64,000 nucleotides of DNA from Caballeronia choica (GCF_001544535.1 NZ_FCON02000025.1:1-64000); one strand, 5' to 3'. Shown: positions 8,460 to 17,266, numbered from the stretch's first letter. Program-made: numbers and translations. The notes: a model not told the origin generated them from the letters alone.

Positions 8460-8915
8460 ATGAGCACAGTCAACGCGTATTCACGCGACGCCGTGAATCC
8501 CATCGAAACCGGCGCTACGCCCGGGTGGGTCGCGCGCCTCGTTGGCGGCGATCGCCATACCGCCGCGCTGACGAGTCTCGGCGTCGCGTACGCGCTGTCC
8601 TGGGTCGAACTGGGCCTCGCGCTCATCATCGGCCTTCCGGGCGATTCGGCCAGTCATCCGCTCGCGGCATCGATCGTGGCGCGCGTGCTGATCGGGCTGC
8701 TGTATTTGTGCGTCGCGTCGCGGCTGCAATGGGCGCGCTGGGTGACGGTCGCGCTGGGCTTCGCATCGGTTGCGTTCGTCGCGCCTACGCTCGCGCTCCA
8801 GTGGCAAGTCTTCCCCGCCGCTGCCATAGCGTCGGGACTCGCGCTCGTCTGCAGGCTGTGCGCGTCGCTTTTCCTGCTCTCGCCGTTGCAGGAACACGCT
8901 CGCGTGACCGCCTGA
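8460..8915 (+). CDS. Small integral membrane protein of unknown function
   Basis: This 151-residue protein has a polar N-terminus of about 35 residues followed by four hydrophobic segments: about 38-60 (LGVAYALSWVELGLALIIGL), 70-88, 93-110 and 117-137. It is predicted to be in the inner membrane. CGGAGCC precedes the ATG. No family is recognised and no partner is evident from the neighbours. Confidence 0.7.
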   Translation: MSTVNAYSRDAVNPIETGATPGWVARLVGGDRHTAALTSLGVAYALSWVELGLALIIGLPGDSASHPLAASIVARVLIGLLYLCVASRLQWARWVTVALGFASVAFVAPTLALQWQVFPAAAIASGLALVCRLCASLFLLSPLQEHARVTA

Positions 8916-9009
8916 ACGTAATTGCCGGCGCCTCGACAGGACATGGCTTTTCCCCCTCGCGTATGACGTGCACAATGGCTGCCATCCTTACCCCCCAATG
9001 AGGCAAGCC

Positions 9010-9609
9010 ATGAAGATTGCTGTGATCGGTGCAACGGGCACCGTCGGCCGCGCGGTGTACGCGGAACTCGCGAAGCGCCACGAAATGTTCGAGATCGGCG
9101 CCACGCGCGGCGCGCATCGCGTCGACCTGACGGATATCGGCAGCATCACACGTCTCTTCGATTCGATCGGCCGCGTCGACGCAATCGTCTCGGCCGCCGG
9201 CCACGTGTATTTCGGCGAACTCGTGACGATGACGCCCGAGCAATTCCGCCAGGGACTCGACGACAAGCTGATGGGCCAGGTCAACCTCGTCCTCACCGCG
9301 CGCGACTATCTGAACGACGGCGGCTCGTTCACGCTGACGAGCGGCATCGTCGGCGCCGAAGTGATCCGTAAGGGTGCGAGCGCGGCCGCGGTGAACGGCG
9401 CGATCGAGGGCTTCGTGCGCGGCGCCGCGATCGAATTGCCGCGCGGGTTGCGCATCAATGCGGTAAGCCCGACGATGCTCGAGGAAGCGAGCGAGAGCTT
9501 CGGCCCGTACTTCCGCGGCTTCGAGGCGGCGCCGGGCGCACGCGTCGCGCTCGCGTACAGCCGCAGCGTGGAAGGCGCGGAAACCGGCCGCGTGTACACG
9601 GTGCATTGA
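9010..9609 (+). CDS. Atypical short-chain dehydrogenase/reductase
   Basis: This 199-residue Rossmann-fold protein has an intact nucleotide motif GATGTVGRAV near the N-terminus (residues 7-16), then SAAGHVYFG and the C-terminal LRINAVSPTML typical of classical SDRs. The usual YxxxK active-site pair is absent: the corresponding stretch reads GASAAAVNGAIEGFVRG. This resembles the Lin1944-like SDR subgroup, which is described as lacking the active-site residues, so reductase activity is doubtful. An ATG 12 bases upstream (8998) is also possible. It is followed by a GNAT gene 15 bp later, probably in one operon. Confidence 0.8.
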   Translation: MKIAVIGATGTVGRAVYAELAKRHEMFEIGATRGAHRVDLTDIGSITRLFDSIGRVDAIVSAAGHVYFGELVTMTPEQFRQGLDDKLMGQVNLVLTARDYLNDGGSFTLTSGIVGAEVIRKGASAAAVNGAIEGFVRGAAIELPRGLRINAVSPTMLEEASESFGPYFRGFEAAPGARVALAYSRSVEGAETGRVYTVH

Positions 9610-9624
9610 CCTCGGAGCACACCG

Positions 9625-10044
9625 ATGCAATGGACCAAGGGTGACTACCGCATCACGACGAACGCCGACGAATTCCAGTTCGATGTCGTGCATCGGTATC
9701 TGAGCGAAGTCGCGTACTGGTCGCCGGGAATCGCGCGTGCGAAGGTCGAGCGCGCGGCGCGGCGTTCGCTCGCATTCGGCCTGTTCGAACGCGACGCGCA
9801 GATCGGCTACGCGCGCATGGTCACGGACGCCACCACCTTCGCCTATCTCGCCGACGTCTTCATCCTGCCGGCGCATCAGGGCAAGGGCCTCGGAACGTGG
9901 CTGATGACGTGCATCCTGTCGCACGACGATGTGCAGGGCCTGCGGCGCATGATGCTCGTCACGTCCGATGCGCACGGGCTTTACGCGAAATTCGGCTTCA
10001 CGGCGCCGGCGCATCCCGAGCGCATCATGGAGCGCAAGCCTTGA
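9625..10044 (+). CDS. GNAT family N-acetyltransferase
   Basis: This 139-residue protein has the GNAT acetyl-CoA-binding signature VFILPAHQGKGLGTWLM (Q/RxxGxG/A) at about residues 74-90 and the end motif DAHGLYAKFGFTAPAHP. It would acetylate a small amine or a protein terminus in the cytosol; the substrate is unknown. CGGAGCACACC precedes the ATG. The 15-bp gap to the SDR gene suggests co-expression. Confidence 0.85.
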   Translation: MQWTKGDYRITTNADEFQFDVVHRYLSEVAYWSPGIARAKVERAARRSLAFGLFERDAQIGYARMVTDATTFAYLADVFILPAHQGKGLGTWLMTCILSHDDVQGLRRMMLVTSDAHGLYAKFGFTAPAHPERIMERKP

Positions 10045-10048
10045 GCGC

Positions 10049-10369
10049 TCAGCCGCGCGGCTGGAACGCGATCACGCCCATGCCGACCAGCGCGATCGCC
10101 GCGCCGGTCACGTCCCAGGCGTTCGGCCGGATGCGCTCGACGACCCACAGCCACGCAATCGCCACGCCGATATAGACGCCGCCGTAGGCCGCATAGACGC
10201 GTCCGGCGGCGCTGTCGTGCAGGGTGAGCAGCCACGCGAACGCGGCAAGCGACAGCGCGCCCGGCACCAGCAGCCACGCGGAGCCATCGGCCTTCAGCCA
10301 GCGATACGGAAAATAGCAACCGGCGATTTCGGCGATTGCAGTGACGACGTAGAGCACGAAGGTTTTCAT
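10049..10369 (-). CDS. YnfA family small membrane protein (UPF0060)
   Basis: This 106-residue protein has four membrane segments and matches YnfA/UPF0060 in length and text: [17 protein letters not shown] at the start, [17 protein letters not shown] in the middle, and [17 protein letters not shown] at the end. The fold resembles small multidrug resistance transporters. Roles in drug efflux are suggested for some members but are not established for this one. It is convergent with the GNAT gene, with only 4 bp between them. Confidence 0.9.
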   Translation of the reverse strand: MKTFVLYVVTAIAEIAGCYFPYRWLKADGSAWLLVPGALSLAAFAWLLTLHDSAAGRVYAAYGGVYIGVAIAWLWVVERIRPNAWDVTGAAIALVGMGVIAFQPRG

Positions 10370-10484
10370 CGGATGGGGTCGTGGTGGGTTTTGCTGACGC
10401 CGTTCGTATCGGGTGTTGGTTTATTAGCACCGCCTCCGTCCCAATACAATAACGCCCATCGCCCCTTTCCTTCGCCATAAGCCC

Positions 10485-11810
10485 TTGACCGCTCCCCTCC
10501 CCGTCCGATGGCATCGCCGCGTCCTGACGCTTGCATTCCCCATCGTCCTCGCGAACCTCACGCAACCGATCCTCGGCGCCGTCGATACCGCCGTCGCGGG
10601 CCATCTCGACGGTCCGCAATATCTCGGCGGCGTCGCGCTCGGCGGCCTCGTCTTCAGCTTCGTGTTCTGGGGCTTCGGCTTTCTGCGCATGGGCACGACC
10701 GGGCTCGTCGCGCAGGCGTTCGGCGCCCGCGACGACACCGCGCTGCGCGCGACCCTCCTGCGTGCCCTGTTGCTTGCGGTGGCGATCGGCGCGGCCGTGC
10801 TCGCCGTGCAGGTGCCGCTGATCGGCTACGGGCTCGCCGCGCTAGGCGGCAGCGACGCCGTGCAGGCTACCGCACGCCTCTACTGCCACGCGCGCATCTG
10901 GGCGGCGCCGTTCGCGCTCGCCAACTACGTCGTGCTCGGCTTCCTGCTCGGCTGTCAGCGCGTGCGGCTCGCGCTCGTCACGCAGGTTTTCATCAACACG
11001 GTGAACATCGTCGCGGTGCTTCTCTTCGTGTATCGACTCGACTGGGGGATCGCCGGCATCGGCGCCGCGACCGCCGCCGCCGACGCCTGCGGTTTCGCGC
11101 TCGGCATCGCGATCCTGTGGCGGCTTCGTCCGCGCGGCCTGCCGCCGCTCGTGTGGCGCTCGCTCCTCGATACCCATGCGATGAAGCGCCTCGTCGCGAT
11201 CAACCGCGATATCTTCGTGCGCACGCTGTGCCTGCTTGGCTCGTTCGGCTGGTTCGCGCATCTCGGGGCGCGGCAAGGCGACGCGATCCTCGCCGCCAAC
11301 GCGCTGCTGCTCAATTTCCAGACCTTCATGGCGTTCGGGCTCGACGGCTTCGCACACGCGGCCGAGGCGCTCGTCGGCGCCGCGACGGGCGCGCGCGACC
11401 GGCACGCGTTCCGTCAGTCGGTGAAAGTGACGATGCTCTGGTCGGTGATCGGCGCGGCGGGTTTTTCGCTCGTGTATTGGGTGTGCGGCCCGTGGATCGT
11501 CGGACAACTCACCGACCAGGCCGCCGTGCGCGCAGCGGCGCTGCACTTCCTGCCGTGGGCGGCGGTGCTGCCGCTCGCGTCGGTGGCGGGCTTTCAGCTC
11601 GACGGGGTTTTCATCGGCGCCACGCGCACCGGCGAACTGATGAAGGCGATGGCGGTGTCGTCGGCCGTGTTCCTGCTCGGAGCGTGGGCGCTCGCCGGGC
11701 CGCTCGGCAATCACGGCCTGTGGCTCGCGCTGACCATTTTCATGGTGGCCCGCGGCGTCACGCTGATCGTGCAGTTGCCCGCCATCGAGCGGGCGGTGAC
11801 TTCCGCTTAG
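10485..11810 (+). CDS. MATE family efflux transporter (DinF/NorM type)
   Basis: This 441-residue inner-membrane antiporter has twelve predicted helices in two MATE repeats; the first repeat opens with LAFPIVLANLTQPILGAVDTAV and the second begins near residue 240. MATE proteins export cationic compounds using H+ or Na+ gradients. The first usable start is a TTG at 10485. No in-frame ATG or GTG occurs before the first membrane helix, so the TTG is favoured. It converges on the alpha/beta hydrolase gene, 7 bp apart. Confidence 0.85.
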   Translation: MTAPLPVRWHRRVLTLAFPIVLANLTQPILGAVDTAVAGHLDGPQYLGGVALGGLVFSFVFWGFGFLRMGTTGLVAQAFGARDDTALRATLLRALLLAVAIGAAVLAVQVPLIGYGLAALGGSDAVQATARLYCHARIWAAPFALANYVVLGFLLGCQRVRLALVTQVFINTVNIVAVLLFVYRLDWGIAGIGAATAAADACGFALGIAILWRLRPRGLPPLVWRSLLDTHAMKRLVAINRDIFVRTLCLLGSFGWFAHLGARQGDAILAANALLLNFQTFMAFGLDGFAHAAEALVGAATGARDRHAFRQSVKVTMLWSVIGAAGFSLVYWVCGPWIVGQLTDQAAVRAAALHFLPWAAVLPLASVAGFQLDGVFIGATRTGELMKAMAVSSAVFLLGAWALAGPLGNHGLWLALTIFMVARGVTLIVQLPAIERAVTSA

Positions 11811-11817
11811 GATCGGC

Positions 11818-12876
11818 TCACTGCGCCTTCGCGTCCTTGGCGGCGAGCCCTTCGAGCAGCGCCTTGTGGAACGCCGCCGGGTCCTGCATCTGCGGCGCAT
11901 GACCGAGTTCCGGGAACTCGACGAGCTTCGCCCCCGCGATCCGTTCCGCCGCGAGCTTCGCCAGGTCGGGATACCGGCCGAGCGTCGGGCGAATTTCCGG
12001 CGGCGCGAAATCCTTGCCGATCGCGGTGGTGTCCTTGTCGCCGATCAGGAGCAGCGTCGGCGTGCGCAGTGCGTCGAATTCGTAGACCACCGGTTGCGTG
12101 TAGATCATGTCGTCGAGCAGCGCCGAATTCCACGCGACCACTTCCTTGCCCGATCCGCGATACATGCCCGCAAGCATCTGCACCCACGGCTCGTAGTCGG
12201 CGCTCCAGTGGCCCGCGTAGTAGGTGCTCTGCTCGTAGCGGCGGAGGCTGTCGGCGCTGGTTTTCAGCTCGCGCGCGTACCAATCGTCGATCGCAATCGA
12301 CGGCACGCCCTTCGCCTTCCAGTCCTCCAGCCCGATTGGATTGACGAGCACCAGTTGCTCCGTCTCGCGCGGGTACATCAGCGCGTAGCGCACGGCGAGC
12401 ATGCCGCCCGTCGAATGCCCGATCAAGGTCGCCTGCTTGACGTTGAGCGCTTCGAGCAGCGCATGCGTGTTGCGCGCGAGCTGCTGGAAGCTGTACTGGT
12501 AGCGCACCGGCTTGGTCGACTTGCAGAAGCCGACCTGATCCGGCGCGATCACGCGATAGCCGGCGTCGACCAGGGTGTCGATGGTCTGGCGCCAGGTCGC
12601 CGAGCAGAAGTTCTTGCCGTGCAGGAGCACCGCCGTGCGCCCGTTGGGACGCGGCGGATGCACGTCCATGTAGGCCATCTTCAGCACCTGCCGCTGCGAC
12701 GTGATCGCGAATTGCGCGACCGGATACGGATACTCGAAGCCCTGAAGCTCGGGGCCGTACGCGGTGCCCTCGTTGCCGTAGGGTTGGGAAGCGGGTTCAT
12801 CGGCGGATGCGTGGATCGCGAAGCACAACGTCGCGAGCGAGAACAAGGCGGACAACGTGCGGCTCTTGAAGGTCAT
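11818..12876 (-). CDS. Secreted alpha/beta hydrolase
   Basis: The 352-residue product starts at ATG 12876 with a clear signal peptide (MTFKSRTLSALFSLATLC, probable cleavage after HASA near residue 25), so it acts in the periplasm or outside. The alpha/beta-hydrolase core shows the oxyanion region LLHGKNFC, the nucleophile elbow GHSTGGM, an acid in LLIGDKDTT and a His in ELGHAPQ. This gives a complete Ser-Asp-His triad. The frame is open upstream to 13041 but that part lacks a signal sequence or ribosome site. The substrate is unknown; epoxide hydrolase or haloperoxidase-like esterases are the nearest types. Confidence 0.85.
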   Translation of the reverse strand: MTFKSRTLSALFSLATLCFAIHASADEPASQPYGNEGTAYGPELQGFEYPYPVAQFAITSQRQVLKMAYMDVHPPRPNGRTAVLLHGKNFCSATWRQTIDTLVDAGYRVIAPDQVGFCKSTKPVRYQYSFQQLARNTHALLEALNVKQATLIGHSTGGMLAVRYALMYPRETEQLVLVNPIGLEDWKAKGVPSIAIDDWYARELKTSADSLRRYEQSTYYAGHWSADYEPWVQMLAGMYRGSGKEVVAWNSALLDDMIYTQPVVYEFDALRTPTLLLIGDKDTTAIGKDFAPPEIRPTLGRYPDLAKLAAERIAGAKLVEFPELGHAPQMQDPAAFHKALLEGLAAKDAKAQ

Positions 12877-13050
12877 GGAAACGTATCGACTCGAAGTGGA
12901 TGGGCGCGATGCGGGAGATTCTATCGCGCGGGGTTTTTCATCGTACGGAGATGACCAGGCGCCCAGGCACGCTTTATACTTTGCGGCCTTCAGTCGCAGC
13001 ACGTCACCGTTCCCGTTTTCACACACCATAAAAAAACTCAAAACAACAGC

Positions 13051-13821
13051 ATGACAGCACGCATCAAGGCCCTTGTCGCAGCGCTACTCGGCGCTTCATC
13101 GTTCACCGCGGCCATCGCCGCCGCATCCACCGATTGCGCGCAATTCAGTCCGAATGGCCGGCCGCCCGTCGTCGCCAATGCGAAGATGCGCGCCGCCACG
13201 CAGGAACTCTGTTATTCCGACTTCGCGGTGCTGCACTCCGGCGTGACGCACGGGCCGTTGTGGTCGGCGGAACACCTGACGGCCGCGCACGTCGACGACG
13301 CGAAGAACAACACGCGCACCAATCGCTTCTTCCCCGAGCGCAAGCTGCCGCCCGGCGCCGGCGCGCAACTCGCCGACTACAAGCGAAGCGGCTACGACCG
13401 CGGCCACATGAGCCCGGCCGGCGACCGTTGGGACAAGAAAGGCATGGCCGAATCGTTCTCGCTCGCGAACATCGTGCCGCAAAATTCGTCGAATAACCGG
13501 CGCATCTGGGCGCGCATCGAGGAAGCCGTGCGGCGTCTCGCCGAGCAATCGGGCGATGCGTACGTCGTGACCGGACCGCTCTTCACGGGCCGCGAACTGC
13601 AGACGATCGGCGAAACGCGGGTGTTCGTGCCGACGCAGTTGTACAAGCTTGTGTACTTGCCGAAGCGGCAGCTCGCGTTCTCGGTCGTCGTCGACAACAC
13701 GGCGACCGACACCTACGCGGTCAAGACCGTGCATGAACTCGAGGCGATGAGCGGGCTGCAGTTTCCCGGCATCCCCGAGTCACTGAAGGACAAACGAATT
13801 GGAGGACTGAAAGGTGTTTAA
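13051..13821 (+). CDS. Secreted DNA/RNA non-specific endonuclease
   Basis: This 256-residue nuclease of the Serratia-type family has a signal peptide (residues 1 to about 25, ALLGASSFTAAIAAAS). The active-site motif DRGHMSPAGDR has the catalytic His at residue 119, and NIVPQNSSNNRRIW carries the magnesium-binding Asn. These enzymes degrade extracellular or periplasmic nucleic acid. A short gene overlaps its stop codon by 8 bp, suggesting translational coupling. Confidence 0.92.
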   Translation: MTARIKALVAALLGASSFTAAIAAASTDCAQFSPNGRPPVVANAKMRAATQELCYSDFAVLHSGVTHGPLWSAEHLTAAHVDDAKNNTRTNRFFPERKLPPGAGAQLADYKRSGYDRGHMSPAGDRWDKKGMAESFSLANIVPQNSSNNRRIWARIEEAVRRLAEQSGDAYVVTGPLFTGRELQTIGETRVFVPTQLYKLVYLPKRQLAFSVVVDNTATDTYAVKTVHELEAMSGLQFPGIPESLKDKRIGGLKGV

Positions 13822-14074
13822 GCCATTTGCCAACGATACCGACGTGCTGAACATCAACGGCGACGCGCTGACCGTCACCAACGACACCACGCGCATCACG
13901 ATCGCAGCCGACCTCGAGATCGCCCGCGACAAGACCGGGCTGGCAACCGCGCTCGCGTTGCAAAAGGCGGTGAACGCCATCGTCGATGCGTTGCAGAAGG
14001 ACGCGGCGCTGCCGGCCAAAATCGCGGACGAACCGCGCGCGCCAACGGGGTCGACGGACAACCCGTTCATCTGA
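13814..14074 (+). CDS. Small protein of unknown function coupled to the nuclease gene
   Basis: This 86-residue protein starts at a GTG (13814) inside the end of the nuclease gene, with GGAGG 8 bases upstream at 13801-13805. The first half is beta-like (INGDALTVTNDTTRITIAAD) and the second half is helical (DKTGLATALALQKAVNAIVDAL). No signal peptide or membrane helix is seen. The tight overlap with a secreted nuclease raises the possibility of a cytosolic partner or inhibitor, but no sequence motif supports that. Confidence 0.7.
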   Translation: MFKPFANDTDVLNINGDALTVTNDTTRITIAADLEIARDKTGLATALALQKAVNAIVDALQKDAALPAKIADEPRAPTGSTDNPFI

Positions 14075-14126
14075 CGCGCCATTACAATCGTCTGCGTGCA
14101 CGACGAATTCGAACACGAGACGCCCA

Positions 14127-14642
14127 ATGATCGAATCCCATGTTGCCCCGAGTCCGCTTGGGCACATCCTGTACCGGGCCGAAGGCGACAGCCTCACCGG
14201 GCTTTTCTTTGTCGGACAGAAGCATTTTCCGGCGGGCATCGCCGAGCCGGTGTTGTCCGATCGCGCGCCGTTGCCGCGCGTGATCGCAGCCGCGCGCGAA
14301 CAGGTCGACGAGTATTTCACCGGCGGCCGGCGGACATTTGCGGTGAAGCTGCGGCTCAACGGCACGGCGTTCCAGCAGCGCGTCTGGAGCGCCTTGCAGG
14401 AGATCGCTTTCGGCGATGCGTGGACCTACGGCGATCTCGCGCGGCGCCTGGGATTGCCGGCGGGTTCATCGCGCGCGGTAGGCGGTGCGAACGGACGCAA
14501 TCCGGTCGCGATCATCGTGCCTTGCCATCGCGTGATCGGCGGCGATGGCACGCTGACCGGCTATGCCGGCGGCATCGAACGCAAGCAGCATCTGCTCACG
14601 CTGGAAGGCGGTCGGGGGCGCGCGCAGCTCACGCTGTTCTGA
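14127..14642 (+). CDS. ogt: Methylated-DNA--protein-cysteine methyltransferase
   Basis: This 171-residue suicide repair protein moves the O6-alkyl group from guanine to its own cysteine. The active site VPCHRV has the acceptor Cys at residue 133. The HTH-like DNA-binding part has YGDLARRLGLPAGSSRAVG with the arginine finger, and the N-terminal ribonuclease-like domain begins SPLGHILYRAE. The length matches Ogt; there is no AdaA regulatory part. A strong terminator follows at 14670-14695. Confidence 0.93.
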   Translation: MIESHVAPSPLGHILYRAEGDSLTGLFFVGQKHFPAGIAEPVLSDRAPLPRVIAAAREQVDEYFTGGRRTFAVKLRLNGTAFQQRVWSALQEIAFGDAWTYGDLARRLGLPAGSSRAVGGANGRNPVAIIVPCHRVIGGDGTLTGYAGGIERKQHLLTLEGGRGRAQLTLF

Positions 14643-14669
14643 CTGACGCTTTCGACGCGCGACAAAAAA

Positions 14670-14695
14670 CCCCGCAAGCCGGAAGGCTTGCGGGG
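14670..14695. terminator. Strong bidirectional terminator
   Basis: CCCCGCAAGCC (14670-14680) pairs perfectly with GGCTTGCGGGG (14685-14695) across GGAA. An A-run precedes it and seven T follow, so it can end both ogt and the convergent OmpA-like gene. Confidence 0.9.
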
Positions 14696-14730
14696 TTTTT
14701 TTGTCACGCGGACGTTCGGCGCAGCCCGGC

Positions 14731-15432
14731 TTATTGCTGGGTGCTGACGCGGACTTCCACGCGACGGTTCTGCGCGCGGCCAGCGGTCGTTGCGTTCGAC
14801 GCTACCGGGTTCGATGCACCGAAGCCTTGCGCCGCATAGCTCTGCGAACGCAGGCCGTGGCTCTTCAGGTACGAAAGAACCGACTGCGCGCGGCGCTCGG
14901 AGAGCTGCTGGTTATGCGATGCCGAACCCGTCGAGTCCGTGTAGCCGGCAACCGTCACCGACCTGAACGTCACGTTCTGGCCGGCTTCGATGAACTGGTC
15001 GAGCGTGGCCGTCGCTTTCGGCGTGAGGCTTGCGCTGTCGGTGGCGAAGTTGGCGTCGCCGCTCAGGTTGATCTGGCGCGGCATTTCGGGCGCCGGCTGC
15101 GGAGCCGGCTCGGGTGCCGGAGCCGGTGCGGCGACTTGCGGCGCGCCGCACTGGAACGTGACGATGCGCGGATCGTTGGCCTCTTCGTTCGGTGCGCGCA
15201 GGCGCTCCATCGTGTCGAGCTTGTAGGCGGGCTGATCGCCGCAGACCTTCTGTGCAGCCGCGACGCAGGCGCTCACGTTCTCGACCAACCCGTGGCATTC
15301 CGCGCGATAGGCCTTCGTGCCGTTCGCCGTCTGGATCTGATACACGTTGAACGTCGGCCCCTGGGCGGTGGTGGTGCAACCGGCAATCAGGCCGATCGAA
15401 AGAAGACTTGCAACGACTAGTTTATTGGACAT
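14731..15432 (-). CDS. OmpA-family outer-membrane lipoprotein
   Basis: The 233-residue protein begins with a lipoprotein signal (MSNKLVVASLLSIGLIAGC, lipobox LIAGC, lipidated Cys at residue 19). ATG 15432 is preferred for that reason over ATG 15444. A Pro/Ala/Glu-rich linker (APAPAPEPAPQPAPE) separates an N-terminal domain with several Cys from a C-terminal OmpA peptidoglycan-binding domain (VAGYTDSTGSASHNQQLSER, then NRRVEVRV). It should tether the outer membrane to the cell wall. There is no Pal/Tol neighbour, so it is a Pal-like accessory lipoprotein, not Pal itself. Confidence 0.88.
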   Translation of the reverse strand: MSNKLVVASLLSIGLIAGCTTTAQGPTFNVYQIQTANGTKAYRAECHGLVENVSACVAAAQKVCGDQPAYKLDTMERLRAPNEEANDPRIVTFQCGAPQVAAPAPAPEPAPQPAPEMPRQINLSGDANFATDSASLTPKATATLDQFIEAGQNVTFRSVTVAGYTDSTGSASHNQQLSERRAQSVLSYLKSHGLRSQSYAAQGFGASNPVASNATTAGRAQNRRVEVRVSTQQ

Positions 15433-15704
15433 CCTGGATACCATTCTGAATTGACTTATGACTGAAAAAATCGAGACAAATACGCACTGCTTGGGCACCA
15501 GACAACAACCCGATCTTCACAGCCACCTTATTCGCCTCACGCCGACGATCTAGATCTCGAAATAATCGGGAATCCGAAATCGCGCGGAATCTTAGCATGG
15601 GGTATACAGCCCATTTCACGCGAAAACTCTTAAACAGCACGGGCGCCGGCGAGCGCCTCAAGCCGTCTCGCAATCGAAAGCCACGCGGACTCTCGCAAAT
15701 AAAA

Positions 15705-15725
15705 AGCGGCCGCAATGCGGCCGCT
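15705..15725 (-). terminator. Terminator after the DUF2968 gene
   Basis: AGCGGCCGC and GCGGCCGCT form a 9-bp stem with a 3-nt loop. On the minus strand the stem is followed by TTTTTATTT, so it ends transcription from the DUF2968 gene. Confidence 0.85.
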
Positions 15726-15765
15726 CTTATCTCAAATTAACGGGTTCATAAAAACCCGGCAGGTT

Positions 15766-16443
15766 TCATTTCGAGGGCGTCGGAAGATCGCCCTCCTGCT
15801 GCTTCTGAAGTTCCTGCACGCGAGCCTGCAACGCGCGCAATTGCGCTTGCGCGGCGGCCTGCTCGTTGCGCAGCGCGCGGATTGCTTCCTGCTGTTGCTG
15901 CTGGCGGTCCGCCACCTGGCTTTGCTGCGTGCGCGCGACGTCGAGGTCTGCCTGCAGACGGCTCGCGCGGTCTTGCTGGGTCGCGATCAGGCGGTCCGCA
16001 TAAGCTTTTTCCGCTTCCAGCTTGATGCGGCGAATTTCCGAATCGGAAAGCTGCATCGTTGATTTCGCGAAGTCCGTATAGACCGATTCGGCCCGCACGT
16101 CATTTTGAGTCTTGATGACGCGCCAGAATTTCTTTTGCTGAAACATTGCGACGTAATAAAGCATTTCGTCGGGGTAGTACAGCAGGCTCGCGCCATAACT
16201 GCCGTTATAAGTGGTGCGCAATTCCCGGACTTTTCCATCGCGGATCATTTGCTGCAACTCGGCGATATCGCCGCTCGCCGCGGGCTGCTGGGTGTCGTCG
16301 GTCCCGCCCGAAAGCGCGTCGCGCCGCCCGCTCATGTCTGCGAGCGGAGTGCTCGCGGGACCTGCGGCCATTGCCGCCGCCGTGGCGAACAGCAGTCCGG
16401 CGACCACCGCTGCCGTGCTCCTGCCGATCGATTTGCAATTCAT
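15766..16443 (-). CDS. DUF2968 family exported protein
   Basis: The 225-residue protein has a signal peptide (AAVVAGLLFATAAAMA, residues about 10-26). A globular domain with YNGSYGASLLYYPDEMLYYV and FWRVIKTQND covers about residues 55-125. A Gln/Ala-rich coiled coil of about 70 residues (QQQQQEAIRALRNEQAAAQA) makes up the C-terminus. The text matches the DUF2968 family of Burkholderiales. Its location is presumably periplasmic and its function is unknown. Confidence 0.85.
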   Translation of the reverse strand: MNCKSIGRSTAAVVAGLLFATAAAMAAGPASTPLADMSGRRDALSGGTDDTQQPAASGDIAELQQMIRDGKVRELRTTYNGSYGASLLYYPDEMLYYVAMFQQKKFWRVIKTQNDVRAESVYTDFAKSTMQLSDSEIRRIKLEAEKAYADRLIATQQDRASRLQADLDVARTQQSQVADRQQQQQEAIRALRNEQAAAQAQLRALQARVQELQKQQEGDLPTPSK

Positions 16444-16580
16444 GTAATTTCCGTGTCCGCTTGAAAAGAACGCATGGTCTTCCAGATTATGGCGACTTGA
16501 CAGGTCGAATTCCAGAATTTAGTGAGCAATGCGGGAATGCCGTTTATGGGTTTCACGCGGCGCTTTAATCCGCGGCCGCG

Positions 16581-16859
16581 TTAAAGCGAATCGCCGGCGC
16601 TCCACCGTTCAGCCGACGCATTTTCATGCGGCGCGCGCGGCAATCGTCCGGGTTTCGAAAAGATGCGCGGATCGGTCGGCGTTTCGTGCAAATCGATAAA
16701 AATGCGCCGGTCGGCGTGGAAGGCGAACACGGCCCTGGAAAGGATGCCGGCGTCGGGAAGCGCGTTGATGGCGGCCGCCGCCGCTGCCGGCGACGAGTGA
16801 TTGACGAACGCGCCGGAAGCGAGGATCGCGGCGGCAACGGCAGCATGGGACACGGACAT
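16581..16859 (-). CDS. Possible small exported protein
   Basis: This 92-residue reading frame starts MSVSHAAVAAAILASGAFVN, a plausible signal or anchor segment, then an Ala run and FAFHADRRIFIDLHETPTDP. Third codon positions are clearly G/C-rich and the frame is not a shadow of another gene, which argues for coding. No good ribosome site is visible before ATG 16859. No family is recognised. Confidence 0.45.
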   Translation of the reverse strand: MSVSHAAVAAAILASGAFVNHSSPAAAAAAINALPDAGILSRAVFAFHADRRIFIDLHETPTDPRIFSKPGRLPRAPHENASAERWSAGDSL

Positions 16860-17266
16860 GAATTGAACCGATTACTGAGCCCGTGCGCTGCCGGCGGACG
16901 CTTCCGGTGCGCGGCAGGCAAATGACTGAAAGACGCGTCCAGTGCCGGCCGGACGCGAGGGACCGTAATCAGACCATCGACGGCCCGGGACCGGCATCGG
17001 AGTCATCCCAATTGCGTTGGCTGCGTGGCAAAGCGCGCGAGCCGCTGGCGGGCGCGGAAAATGCTGCTTGACCTGATGGATCGCACTTTCATCGCAGAGG
17101 GCGTGCCGAGTGGCGGACCGGAGAACCAACCCTCCGGCGACGAAATCGGCGGCTGGCTGCTGACGGCAAAACCGGGCAGGACACGCCTCGTCACGCGACA
17201 CCCGGCTTCCCGTCGGCCATAATTCGCGTTCGCCCACGGCGCCTCGCCAGACACAACGAAAAAATC
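16860..17266. other. Intergenic region upstream of the KaiC-like gene
   Basis: This stretch of about 400 bases has no convincing gene. A frame at 17025-17222 (+) encodes 65 residues but its third-position bias is weaker than in neighbours and it lacks a ribosome site. The KaiC-like promoter must lie here but no clear -35/-10 pair stands out. Confidence 0.5.

Noticed and set aside
17025-17222. 65-codon plus-strand frame before the KaiC-like gene
   Set aside because: Third-position G/C bias is weaker than in neighbours and there is no ribosome site; not enough support to call a gene.
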